64,000 bases of DNA from assembly GCA_021234155.1 (NCBI GenBank), contig JAJEKV010000036.1, positions 4,718,209 through 4,782,208 of the forward strand. Direction: 5' to 3'. Numbering within the stretch: position 1 is the stretch's first letter; the number at the start of each line of letters is the position of its first letter. Shown here in pieces: positions 35,624 to 47,935 of this stretch. The DNA is from Isoetes taiwanensis. Taxonomy: Eukaryota > Streptophyta > Lycopodiopsida > Isoetales > Isoetaceae. Made by a program: the position numbers and the translations under genes. The notes beneath the pieces are model-generated. The model worked only from the letters and a program-made list of their open reading frames with translations. It was not told the origin of the DNA and made no database searches.

Positions 35624-36892
35624 TAGGAGAACCCTAACTTGCCCATTTTCGTTTCTAGGGTTTTAGAACTGTTTTGGTCAGCCTCAATTGACCAAAACCG
35701 CCTCCCACTCGCCTCGAGAGGATTGCAACGTTAGTTTCCCTTGATTCAAGCGTTTGCCAGGATGGTCGAGCTTCTCAGGTCGGGAGGAGGAACTCAAGGA
35801 TGGGGTATTTAGGCAATTTAGTAGTCTAAACCCCATTTCACCATCGAATCAATTGAGGTTTAGCCTCTTAAATTGCCCATAGCAGCCCTCTAGATCTCTA
35901 GATAGCGATTCTAACTAAAGAACCTAACTCTATGATGTAGATTAGATCTAGTTCTTTAGTTCTCTGTGAAGTATATGTATGATGTATCTCTATGAACTCC
36001 TTGTATTGGGAAGGGGGTAGAGACCTAAAGCGTGTAGTTGATGCTCCTAGAGTAGCCTCTCTAGCACACCGTGTAGATGCGGCACGGCACAAGAGCCACA
36101 CCAAAGTTGTGGGTGAAGGGGCCGACCGGCTTATAAGGAGATTCGTGTTCGACTCTTGAGCGATCCCTATGGTGTGTTAGTGCTTGGGGGGATCATTGTG
36201 ACTAGGTCTAATGGCTTGCTACCGCGTGTGGGCAAGGCATGGGCTCGACACTCGTGAGGTAGTGGATATGACCTTCCATTGAGTTCAAGTTTTCACGGGC
36301 AAAGGGCCCTCTAGTCACCTTGAGTCAAGATGTAGATCTCGGAGGGAGTGATCCCTACCTGCCCCATCGGGGCGGGAGATGAAACCCGTGAATAGCCCCT
36401 TTGGCTATGCATCCGTGGCTCTGATCGAGTCCCAACACTTTTCACCCTACTCGCAAAGTGTGCGAGGGAGGGGCGGATGGAGTGGACAACCCTAAGCCAT
36501 GTTCTTATGCAGCCAAATCCATTGCCATGAATTCATGCGCAATGAACTTTCGAGACCCAAGCCGTCGGCCCTCCCTTTGAGTCCGAGCCTTGGGTAGGAT
36601 TTCCTCTATGCATTGTGGCCGATCATTGTCTTTTTGCAGATGTGATGTGCCACCCGTAGGGTGGGTATATGTGTTGCTCTTATATACCGACATGTATGTT
36701 TACGCCCGCAGCCTAGGTAGGCCCCGAGGGAGACGGGGTACAATGACCCTTTCACTCTTCCCACCGGAACCCGCCACGGTTGCAAAGTGTTATGTGAAGG
36801 GCCCCTGTATCGGCATGGAGCTGGTATGGGGAAGAACTCCTCGGTTGTATATACGGTGAGTGCACCGTATGCGAAGTAGGGGGACGTCACAG

Positions 36893-36904
36893 GTGGTATC
36901 GAGC
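36893..36904 (+). other. primer binding site, tRNA-iMet type, one base short
   Basis: TGGTATCGAGCA begins two bases after the 5' LTR. Standard plant LTR elements use TGGTATCAGAGC; here one A is missing. Confidence 0.75.
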
Positions 36905-37089
36905 AATGTTCTTGGAGACCAAGAGCAAAGCTGACCATGCTCCCAGTAGTACTAACTTGATAGGATCCTCAAACCTCGAAAGTAGGGAAATTTTTTTTCC
37001 GGGTAGAGCTAGTAATTATCTAAGATTAGGATAATTAGAGAACATAGGCACTTAAGAGATCCTACTAAATTTCAGGCACTCTTATTAAT

Positions 37090-38189
37090 GACTCCAAGAG
37101 TCGCGCCAGAGCATGTTAGGTTCAGACCTAATGGCCCTCTCAAGACTCTTAGAGTAGTCACCCCATATGAACCCTAGAACTTGGCCTTAGGAACTCCAAA
37201 TGGTAAAATAAAAGATGAAATCCCAATCAAAAGCTCGAAATAGCTAGAATTATATGTTAAAACATCGAAAAACATTATACAAGTCACTTTTGGAACACGA
37301 TGACTCCAAGAGTGCGCCAGAGTATAGTTAGGTCCCGACCTAACCCCTCCTCACAAGACTCTTAGAGTCATCCCTAAAAGTGACCTCAAAAATTGATCAT
37401 AACTTACTCAAATGGTAAAGGTAATAATAGAATCTTGTTTATAATGATTAAATTAGTGGGAAACGATGTTAAATTGTGTAAAGGGGATAAGTTTAGAGCG
37501 GAAAGGGACAACACCTCTAAGGGTGCGCCTGTGGCATAGTTAGGTCTGGACCTAATACCCTCCTCGCCAAGATGCTTAGAGGGGCTCGAGAGAAAATAGT
37601 TGAAGAAGACCTAGCTTGATTCGAGATATGGAGGATTTCATCAACAAACCAAGAAATTAAGCAAGGCAGTAGATGGAGGTCGGGCAACACTTGAAGACTC
37701 ATTACGCACGCCTCCACGCAAAAAAGACACCGAGAGACATGAGATCATGGCACATCAAGAGGACGTGATAAATAGAACACAAGTCGCTTTTGTAACTAAC
37801 AAAGTTTATATGTGATGTATGAAAATTTGAATAATAAAGATATATAGTCGCTTAAAAAATGTGTATTCATTAGGTACGATTCCGGAGCAAATGCGATATT
37901 TGACTAACGATTTCCAAGAGTGCGCTTGAGCATAGTTAGGTCCCAACCTAACCCCTCCTCAGCAGAGACTTTTAGAGTCATCCAAACCAATGGGGCCTTG
38001 ATTAGCCCTACTTGCTCCAAACGTAGTAATAAACAAAGAAACTTGCATTTAGGAAGAAAACTAATAGGAATTTACCCCTCCCAAATGGGATTCTTGGCAT
38101 CCATTAGGCAGAGATAGGCTTAATGACTCCAAGAGTGCGCCAGAGGCCACTTAGGTCCCAACCTAACACCCCCACAAGACTCTTAGAGA
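37090..38189. repeat. five structured hairpin repeats in the leader of element C
   Basis: Copies at 37090-37155, 37302-37369, 37511-37585, 37911-37979 and 38125-38189. Each has outer arms of about 8-12 bases (GACTCCAAGAGT ... ACTCTTAGAGTC type) around an inner stem TTAGGT-nnnn-ACCTAA with loop TCAG, CCCG, CTGG, CCCA, CCCA. Spacing is 212, 209, 400 and 214 bases, as if one of six units were lost. In copy 3 both outer arms differ together (CCTCTAAG with CTTAGAGG). Some spacer sequence is also similar (CAAATGGTAAA), so the array is an old tandem repeat of about 210 bp whose hairpin is best kept. Confidence 0.8.
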
Positions 38190-38199
38190 CGCCCAATTT

Positions 38200-41100
38200 T
38201 TCAAACCCCATAACTTGAGCTACAGAGCTCCAAATCGCTTGAAATTTGTTGCAATAGGACCGTTAGACAGCCTAGAATCCATTTATGACCTCAAATTAGG
38301 CTAGAAATGTCAAACTTTAGCTCAAAATGACCAAAATTGCTCAAACCCTTGAATTGTTTTTCCAAACTATGGTTTGTTTGTAAATAGAAGCATACCCCAT
38401 TAGTACCACAAGTATTGCTCTCGGCCCCAAAGCTGATGCCTTACTCCAAGGTAGAAGTGCCCAAGAACACCCCTTTGTTATAGTCATCTAAACCTCAAAG
38501 ATAGCAACCTAAGTCCAACTGTTGGTACATCACCTCGCTCATGCCAAAAGCATAAACATTGACCTAATTTTGTGTCCTTCTAATAGAGTTTGACCTATCA
38601 CGGCCGCCACATTCACACTCCCTATTGCCAGGATACCTAGAAAGGAGCTAGAGTCTAGAGCTGCCCAAGTCACTCCGTGTGTAGAGATTGGACCCCCAAA
38701 CCAACTTTGCTAGGACCTTTAGAGTATGCCTCAAACATCGGGGAGGTCCCGCAAAACAAACCCTCATTTCATGCCATACCACACACGGCCTAATGTCCAT
38801 AGACTTGTAGATTAAAGAGATGTCTCCAATAATGCCGCTCGAGCCATCTTGCTTGCTTATAGAGCCCAAAAAGGTAGGAGAGCCCTTCAAGTAGACCCTT
38901 AGACTCTAGGATATCTGAGAGTTGCTTTCAAGCTGAGGTACAGAGCCACGACGAAGGCGAGAGGCTTAACTTCTTGAAGACATCAAGGTCCGGCCGATGT
39001 ACAAACAGATAAGAAGAGGAGACCGAAAAAGCGCACTCCAAGAGAGGGAAGCACAACGACAAACACCTCAACCGACAAACGAAAGTAGAACAGACACCAC
39101 CGACCTATCATCAATCTCCATCAAATGGGAAGAATATTGGTAACCAACGGCACCAAGAATGTTCTAGATGTCAACCTCCCGCTACCACGCCCACGAGCTC
39201 ACATCGAAAAAAAGAGGATCTCAACGCCTTCACCAACTCGACGCATACATGAGTTTCAAAATGGAAGAATGCGAGACAACAAAATACAGTGCATGTGAAG
39301 ATGTTAGGCATCGATGTCGCTAGCATCACGAGCTAGGGCCAGAGGGCATAATCTTCCGTCGAGGAGACAACCTACATGGCTACAATGTGAGCATATAGAA
39401 ACCGGAGGGAAGATCACCACGACCTTGCAGCAAAGAGCAAGCTAACGCCAACAAAAGGAGTAACCAAGCTAGGCAACCACAAAGCACCTAAGGCTGACTA
39501 AGATGAGCCTCCAGCCCTTTGCACCAGTTAGAGAACTTTCATCGGGTTCCAAAAAGGTAGGAGACCATGAGAGGGAGGAGACGATATCAAGGAACATTTC
39601 CGACTCAAGGCCTCAGACAAAGACTAGGGCAAGACCAAGGAGGAGAATATTCTCGTCAAAACAGAATTGGGACCCGAACACCTAGAAACCAAAGGAAGGA
39701 TCTGCTTTTACTACGCCAGCCAAGGAGTGCGTGACTGAATGGTTAGGACCCAAAGGACGGAGGAGACGACCTAGCCAGCAGGTGTAGAAATCACGCGAAA
39801 GGCGCATTAAGGAGCTTTACGTAAGTGCAATGGAGATGACCACACTTCCGTGCACGTGAGAGCCACCTCGAATGAAGCAAAGCCCAAGCAAAGTGAGTCG
39901 ACCCCAAATTCAACCCGCTGGGGAATGACAATGCCTACCTTACCGACCACGATCTCGTGAGTCAAGACATTCAAGAATGCCCGATCGCAACAGCCAGTGG
40001 ACCCTACCAAGCTCGATCAATGGCACCGCAATCAGCAATCTTGCAACAACACACCGCATGTAGGACGAGCTGTTACCGCGATTCCTCGCGAATTTAACAT
40101 ACACAACAAGGAGGAGCATCTTTTTTCAAGGGATCACATCGATTTAACACTCTTCAGAACTTGAGGTGATCAGCCCGATCAGACATAAAGCTCATCAATA
40201 GTAGCAAAGATCTCAAGGAATCACGGAGTCAACTCCGAACGAAGAAGATGCAAAGAAACCAAGAATCAAATGCGATAAGAGGAAGGGAAAAACCTAGAGG
40301 AGTATAAATAATTAGGTAGATCTTCGAAGTTGTTTTGTAAAAGTGGATGAATTAAAATCCCAATGTAAATGCGTGATATGTCTATTGTATATCTAGGATG
40401 TCCACATATATAGTGGAGAAACATGGGTTTAAAGTCATGTTTTTACGGATTTAAGCTTTAGATCGAAGCTCCCTTCACTTGACTACCAAAGGAGGAAGCA
40501 AGGAGGCACAACTATAGCCCAAGATCAAAATGGAAGAGCAACTACGAGGGAGAAACGACGAGAGCCAAGCAAAACCTTCAACTCCAAACACTTGAAATGC
40601 CCTCAAGCGTAAGACCGCCCGCCACCCAATGTTAGAATAAGAGACAACACCCATCATGTCAAGATCATCAACGCGGCACTGTGACATCGCTGGGCGCAAA
40701 CACTACCTCTTGTAGCAGTGGCAAAGACTTGACTAACTTATGACATGAGTGGCCTCAACAATGGAAGGAGGAACACCCCGACATCAACGAGCCAACTAAG
40801 AAGGCAACATCTCGACGACCATAATCCCACCTTGTGGTAATATAGGGTGATGCTTATGACACGCGGTATTAGATGGAGATGCACTTACTTAAAGGCACCG
40901 CGATGAGGAGACATGCCTCCAACAACTAGGTGACGGGCTTCACGTAATTCCTACCAAGAATTAGAAAGAGAAGAAGCCGACCATATCTCCGACATGTGGC
41001 ACGCCAAACGCCCCAAGGTAGAAGCATTCGACACCTTAACGACAAGGATAGCAATCAAGCACCTTCGCAAAAAGAGAGTTCAAGATAATAGCCAAGCTAT

Positions 41101-41430
41101 TCAACGACAAGAGTATATCTAAGGCGTGTACTTCTTCAACTCAAGGGTCAAGCCGCAGATATAAGGATCCATCATCCGAACAATATAGCCAGCCAGGAGG
41201 AGAGCCATGATGCTTTATTTTGCCGAGAGACCGACATGCATAGAGGGACAAAGGTCGAGGAATCGAAAGCCGGAGAAGTGCTAGCAACCGACTTCTTCCA
41301 CGAGCGCCCTAGAGGCAACAGGAGGACCAAAACCAAGAGCACAATCAAAGCCACCCGAGGGTACCTCAAGGCAAGAAGACGGCATAGCACCGTGGAACGG
41401 TTAACGCCCAAGCCATGCGATCACTACCAC
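38200..41430 (+). other. element C internal region, non-coding or fully decayed
   Basis: From about 38.9 kb the plus strand is rich in A, C and G and poor in T (many CAAG, GAAG, ACC words), unlike the A/T-rich DNA before 38.4 and after 41.4 kb. This may be the remains of a coding region, but no frame longer than about 90 codons and no motif is recognisable. Confidence 0.4.
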
Positions 41431-41960
41431 CCCAAAACTGGGTCCACATGTTGTTTTTCGTCTTTTTTGCAAAAAACAACACCAAAAACTACGTGGTTGT
41501 TTTTTGTCCGGATTTGCTAGAAATGACGGTACTTTTTAGCAAAATTTTTATACATGTAGTTTTTTTGTAAAAGTCTACGCGTAGACTTTTTGCCAAAATT
41601 GTCTACATGTAGGAATTATATGTATTTCTATATGTTGTTTTTAAATGTAGCTGTAATTTTCAAGTGTTGTTTTCTTAAGAAATAGACATGTGGTTCATAA
41701 TAAAACATGAAGATCCACATGTTGTTTTTAAACGTTGTTTTGCAAAAACAACGCTTAAAACCGCGATGTGGTTCTTAATAAAACTTGAAAATCCACATGT
41801 TGTTTTTAATCGTTGTTTTGTAAAAAAACAACGCCAAAACCATGTATCGAATTTTGTCCGGATCGTTGTTTTTAGAGTATTCTTTCTCATAAAGAAGAAT
41901 CTTGATATATAGATGTGGTTTATAAAAATAAATGGTTCCATGTGTTATTTTTCTCAATAA
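41430..41960. repeat. A/T-rich hairpin repeats and a 22-bp perfect palindrome
   Basis: Two tandem copies of about 80 bp (41690-41768 and 41769-41845) share CCACATGTTGTTTTTAA and a stem CGTTGTTTT...AAAACAACG. A perfect 22-bp palindrome centred on AGTCTACGCGTAGACT lies at 41569-41590. Similar CACATGTWGTTTTT words recur at about 47935-47995. The short ORFs here are repeat by-products. Confidence 0.7.
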
Positions 41961-44470
41961 GAGACATGGCAAATTCTAAATGACTTTCATTCACATTTAG
42001 TTCTAGACTTCTTTTCTTTCAAGTCTTGAAATGCTTCATATTATGTTTGGTTCTAAATTTAATTCTTTCAGCTTTAGAATTGCAAATAGCCTTACACAAC
42101 CATTGGAAAAACATATTCTTATTGACCTTTATCTCATAAATAGAACAAACATTGGAAAACCTATTCTTATTTAACTTAATTTCCCAAAATTCCGCTTACT
42201 ATTCACATACAAAACAATACAAAACAGAGATTGTAAAAACCGCTTTCAACAATAGAACAGAACTTGGGAAGGGGTTTCTTTTGCAAAGAAATTTGCCTTG
42301 TCGCCATCGAATTTAGCAAGAAGCACATTGCTTTGAATACAAAGACCTTTGATTCTTCGGGTTGAGAAAATTGGATTGTCTTTTCTTCCTTTTACCGATA
42401 TTCTCAGTAATTGCATACATCAAAATCTCAGAATTCCTACATCAAAATCCTTAGTTCTTCATTGTAAGCCATTCGAATACCCCTAAAATCAAGGCCACAG
42501 ACCTTAACATGATGATTTCAGCTCTTAAATCCCCACCGACGAAATAAATCCCGCAACGCTGCTTGAGAAATATCCTCAACATAGTGCATAGCCATGCCAT
42601 GGAGTTGGTTTTGTTGCAATAAATTCAAAAATATCATTGGAGGAAAAGCCATGGAAGGGCTTAGACTATTAGCGAGACTATTATGCTAAAAGAATGCTTC
42701 AGATCTCCTATCCGCACTTGCTTTGGTCTGGGGAAAAATGTGGAGGAAAAAGGGCAAAGCTTTTGAAGGTGTAGGAGCTCCAGCCATGGCGAAAGAATAA
42801 AGTACCAAACTGGTTATGTTTGTCGAACGGATTGAAAGTTCCAGAAGCACAAAAGTGGCGGAATCAAGAAGAACAGAGAGAAAGAAAAAATACGTAACAT
42901 TGCCGGGTATCCCATTCCAGAACCGAATCGCGAAGGGCGAGCCGGCCATTGCATTTTTTGCCAAGCCAATCCTCGCATAGACTGCTTTCTGGCCGCCGCC
43001 CCCCGATTTGATCCATGGATGGCCCCGGGGTATTGTGGCCGGGCTATGGCTGATAATCAAAGTCGCCTAAGCATTCTCATACCGCTGGAGGGAAATTGTA
43101 GAAAAGGCAAGGCACATTGGCCCAACCAATCAGCAGGAGGAGGCCTAGATCGAAATCTAGGCCGCTCTAAATCATTTAACTGAGCCATTCATCTTAGCGA
43201 AGAAACACATAGTTAAGACAATAATGAAGATTTAATTTGAGCCATTCAAATTAGCTTAGAAGAAAACACATAGTTAGGACATCGCGGATTTCGACCGCCC
43301 ATCCATCTCCATTATGATTATCTATGGTAGCCAGATTAAAAATAGATTGGATCCATTGCTACAACGTGATGCGGGCTAGTTGCACCCATTGGGCTATACT
43401 ATGTCTAACGGTCTATCTATCATTCTAATTTGACATCAGACCTTATATCTAAGTGTTAATTGTTTTTGTTTTTCATTGGCTTACCATTGAAAGAGGAATA
43501 AAATACATATTAAAATCATTGAAACACAACAAAATACACAAAATTTGCCATACATTTCAATGCGTGTTGCACGTGCAAACACCAAAATTCGCAAATATAG
43601 GGAGAAGCATCATCAAATCCATTTTTGGGCCCCGCTTCACAAAGCTTCCATGGCTAGTAATCGATATATCCAAGGCTGGCCTAGGCACCACTTGAATAAC
43701 GAGGGCCACTCTTACATGTCTTATCATTAATTGGCTTATATGTCTCATTAATTTAAAGGTATTGTGCATCAACAATGTGGAAATGATGGACAAAAGGACT
43801 AGACCATTGAAAATTTCAAGCATGGTGGCCCTGCAAGGGACACACTTATTCAAAAATCAAAGTTAGTTTCTAGGCATAGTTTAATGGATTACCATTATAT
43901 GCAACAAGGATATAGACAATACCCATGGATATCAAGTTAGAACCATAATTTCTCCACACTATGCTAGACATTGACGCCACTTAGATTATAAGGGTAAATT
44001 AAGAATTTCGCTTCCTCACAATTAGACAAATGTTCAAACTCAAGTTGGGATCCTCGCATTACAGGTTCAATTTCGATGAAACAACGTTTGGGAGACAAAT
44101 TTCCTTAAAAACAAGGGTGTTAGAAGAAGATATTTGCATGGCCAAGTTTCCCATAATAGAGTGAATAGTCCAAATATTTTATGGTATTCAAACCATTAAG
44201 GATGTGGTGTTTTAGCATGAACAAGGCTGCATTAGGATTTAGATTTAATTATAATTGAACTTTTACGACTTGTACAGTAAATACTTTCTATCGGATCCTT
44301 ATATACAAATTTTCCTATCTAGTGAACAAAAATAGCAAGATCGTTTAAAAGAAAAAAAAACACTTTTACAATGCAATACTTGATCACAATCTCGCTTGCT
44401 CATCTTGGCCATTGGATGCTAGATAACTATATCATGCATGTTTTTCTAAATTTTGTCATTTTTAAATTTT
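41961..44470. other. element C internal region, nothing firmly recognised
   Basis: On the minus strand, 43060-42686 is open for 124 codons and includes MAGAPTPSKALPFFLH after a T/C-rich leader, followed by stops and a further open stretch ending WGFKS near 42528. It might be a captured gene fragment, but no family is recognised. Confidence 0.3.
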
Positions 44471-44479
44471 GCCATGTCT

Positions 44480-47115
44480 CATGTTGAGTCTATGTGGTAT
44501 GTTTGAGCCACATGTCCAGCTTGAGCCATGTGCCATGTTTGAGCTGTGGGCATGTTTGAGCCCTCAATGGACTCCAAATAGACCCTCTATAGTACAACAC
44601 AACTTTTGCATAGTCCAATGCCACGTCTTGTTTGCCACTATTACTTATCTCACTCATAAAATCCCCCTTCCCCTTTTAATTGGCCTAGTCATTTTCTATC
44701 TAAAGTGCATAAAATGCTTAGTCATCATGTCACATGCCCACCATCCAAAGAAATGCCATGTCACCATGGAGAAATGTGTTTTTCTATAAATTGAAAAGTT
44801 GTGTAGGCAAATTCTTTATTTTCCACCCCTTTATATTTTGCCACCTCACCACTCATCTTTGCCACCTCACCATACTCATGCCATGTCATCTCCCATAATT
44901 TTTGCAAATAGTCACCTTCTCAAAAAGAAAGAATTTTGCTTGCTTTTTTTTTCATGCCACCTCATCATTCTAGTGCCATATCATTGCCATGTCACATTAT
45001 GTGCCACTATTCCACTCTACATTGCCACCGCCTCCAACGGCAGATTTCTGACCACAACATGCGTGCATGTTTGAGCCTAGGGGCATGTTAGAGCCACGGT
45101 CATGTTTGACGCTAGGTGGCATGTTTAAGCCTATGTGGCATATTTGAGCCTAGGGCATGTTTGACCCAGGGGCAATATTTGAGCCTAGGTGGCATGTTTG
45201 AGCCTATGTGGCATTTGGCGCCCAAGGTATTTGAGGCTATGTGGCATGTTTGAGCCTAGGACATGTTTTGACCCTAGGGGTCGCTTTGAGCCTAGGTGGC
45301 ATGTTTGAGTCGAGTATGTGGTACATTTGAGTCTATATGGCATGCATGAGCCAATCTAGCATGTTTGAGCCTAAGGGGGGGCACAACATTTCAACCATAA
45401 GAAAACATACAAACTTGTATCTCATTCTTTCAAAAAATAAATCATTTGAAAGGTTTTTTATGACCCTAGTGGCATGTTTGGAGCCATGTGTTCGCTCGAG
45501 CCTAGTGGCATGGTTGATACTATGTGGCCAATTTATAGTTTCTCGAAAGTGGAGTTGCACATCCATTGTATAGGGAGAGGGCATTTGGGACAAAATGCTT
45601 CGAAGGTTTTAAGGGTCCATCTTTCCGCTTCAACACCGCCCTCTACGTGATGACACCGTGCAAGATCTTGGTTGAATCAAACTAGGATATCGCCTCCAAA
45701 ACATAAACCCTTCAATAACCTAGCAACAATATGTGGTTTACATTTTGAAGGCCAAAACATGCTAGTTTTCATGGATAACTCGAAGGCACCATCTCTAAAT
45801 ATGCATGCAGAGCCATGACAATCAAGAAACGAGGTCCAAATTTATCGGCCATACGTAATAATCCCAAACAATGTCTTGATATCGAAAGTTTTACTTTTGA
45901 CTTTTGATTGCCACTTCGAGAGGAGGATAGATCCAAACTCGTTGTGTCAGTTCGGTTGTTTTATGCCTTCAACCGTGACTTCTCAAAGAACGCCCCAAGT
46001 GCAAATGACCAAAACGCTGCCTCCAAACGTAAACCCTTCAAGAACCTTGGCATGTTTGAGCCACCTTGGCATGTTTAAGCCTAGATGTTATGTTGGAGCC
46101 CACGGCAAGATGTTTGAGCCACCTTGGCATGTTGGAGCCTAGGTGGCATGTTGGAGAGCTGTGGAATGTTTGAGCCACCTTGGCATGTTTGAGCCTAGGT
46201 GACATGTTGAGGCTAGGTGGCATGTTTGAGCCACCTTGACATGTTGGAGCCTAGGTGGTATGTTGGAGCCCACATGGCATATTTGAGCCACCTTGGCATG
46301 TTGGATCCTAGGTGGCATGTTGGATCCCGCGTGGCATGTTTGGGCCACCTTGGTATGTTTGAGCCACCTTAGCATCTTTGGAGCCTAGGTGGCATGTTGG
46401 AGCCACCTTGGCATGTTGGAGCCCACGTGGCATGTTTGAGCCACCTTGGTATGTTTGAGCCTAGGTGGCATGTTGGAGCCTAGGTGGTATGTTGGAGCCC
46501 ACGTGGCATGTTTGAGCCACCCTGACATGTTGGAGCCTAGGTGGCATGTAGGAGCCAAGCGTGGCATTTTTGAGCCACCTTAGCATGTTGGACCTCGCGT
46601 GGCATATTTGAGCCTAGGTGGCATGTTGGAGCCTAGGTGGCATGTTTGAGCCACCTTGGCATAGGTGGCATGTTGGACCAAGATGGCATGTTTGAACCAC
46701 CTAGGCATGTTTGAGCCTTGGTGGCATGTTGGTGCCTAGGCAAAGATGCTTGAGCCAGCCTTAGCGTGTTGGAGCCCACATGGCATGTTTGAGCCACCTC
46801 GACATGTTGGAGCCTAGGTGGCATGAAGCCCGTGGCATGTTTGAGCCACCTTGGCATGTTTGAGCCTAGGTGTCATGTTGGAGCCTAGATGGCATGTTTG
46901 AGGCACGTTGGAGCCTAGCTGGCATGTTGGAGCCTACGTGGCATGTTGGAGCCTATAGGTGGCATATAGGAGCCCGTGATGGCATATTTGAGCCACCTTG
47001 ACATGTTTGAGCCTAGGTGGCATGTTGGTGCCTAGGTGGCATGCTTGAGCCACCTTGGCATGTTGGCACCTAAGTGGCATGTTGGAGCCCACGTGGCATG
47101 TTTGAGCCACGTTGG
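44480..47115. repeat. 19-bp minisatellite (GGCATGTTKGAGCC + 5 variable bases)
   Basis: Scattered units at 44480-44570, a first array at 45066-45380 and a long one at 46045-47115. Unit GGCATGTTGGAGCC or GGCATGTTTGAGCC is followed by TAGGT, ACCTT or CACGT, so many units are exactly 19 bases. TAGGTGG and CCACCTT units can pair with one another. Because 57 bases equal 19 codons, the array makes repetitive minus-strand ORFs that are not genes. Between the arrays (45.4-46.0 kb) nothing is recognised. Confidence 0.88.
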
Positions 47116-47199
47116 ATCTAACCCGCTGAAGTTATTTTTCACGAATGTAAAACAATACGCTACATTCCCAAAGTTGAGCACACAAACAATATTCCGTGG

Positions 47200-47935
47200 T
47201 GGTGCTTTGCTTAAAAATTAGCCTCAAAAAACTATACTTAAGAAATAGTCGCGTAAAAACTACGCCACTCGTGAGAACCACACTTCGAAAAAAAAAAAAC
47301 CCACTTAAAAAACTACACCTACTTAAAAACCACACCTCAAAAACCATACTTACTTTAAAAATTTCACGTAAAAACTATACCTAGTTATATAAACCACACA
47401 AAAAAAAATCATACTTCCTTAAAAACAAACTTCTTAAAACTACACCTAGTTATAAACTACACCACTTCAGAAAACCATACTTCATTAAAAAACAGCCACT
47501 TAAAAACTACACCCGCTTATATACCACACTTCAAAAAACAATACTTCATTAAAAAATAGCAAATTAAAAACTACACCAACATATAAACTACACCTCAAAA
47601 AACAACACCTCGATTAAAAAAAATTATACCACTTCAGAAAACCATACTTCATTAAAAAACAACCACTTAAAAACTACACCTCCTTATAAACCACACTTCA
47701 AAAAACTATACTTCCATAAAAAAACGACTCTTAAAAACTACACCTAGCTATAAACTACACCTCAAAAAACAACACCTTCTTAAAAACAACACCCCCTCAA
47801 AAAAATAAGCAACACTTCTTTTAGAAAAATGACACCTCAAAAAAAGACCACACCTTAAAAAAAAAAAAAAAAAAAAAACTATAGCTCCATAAAAAAAACT
47901 ACAGCCTCCTTAATAAACCACACCTCCACATAACC
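47200..47935. repeat. A/C-rich tandem repeat tract
   Basis: Many diverged copies of CTTAAAAACTACACC, AAACCACACTTCAAAAAAC and CATACTTCATTAAAAA, ending in a run of A (47860-47878). No coding content. Confidence 0.8.

Larger units (their letters stand above)
35189..36890 (+). repeat. 5' LTR of element C
   Basis: 1702 bp. The first third has repeats of TGTGCACATTTTCCAATG (about 35339 and 35430) and of ACATTTCCATGTGRGCACA; then a hairpin (35557-35596) and TATA box (35615-35623). The remainder is probable R/U5. Confidence 0.92.

Noticed and set aside
46038-46857. Repetitive minus-strand ORFs over the minisatellite
   Set aside because: They exist because 19-base units keep a frame every 57 bases; no start, splice or domain evidence.
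44480-47115. CRISPR-like array
   Set aside because: Units of 19 bases are head to tail with only a 5-base variable part; no unique spacers, no cas genes, and the context is a eukaryotic retroelement.
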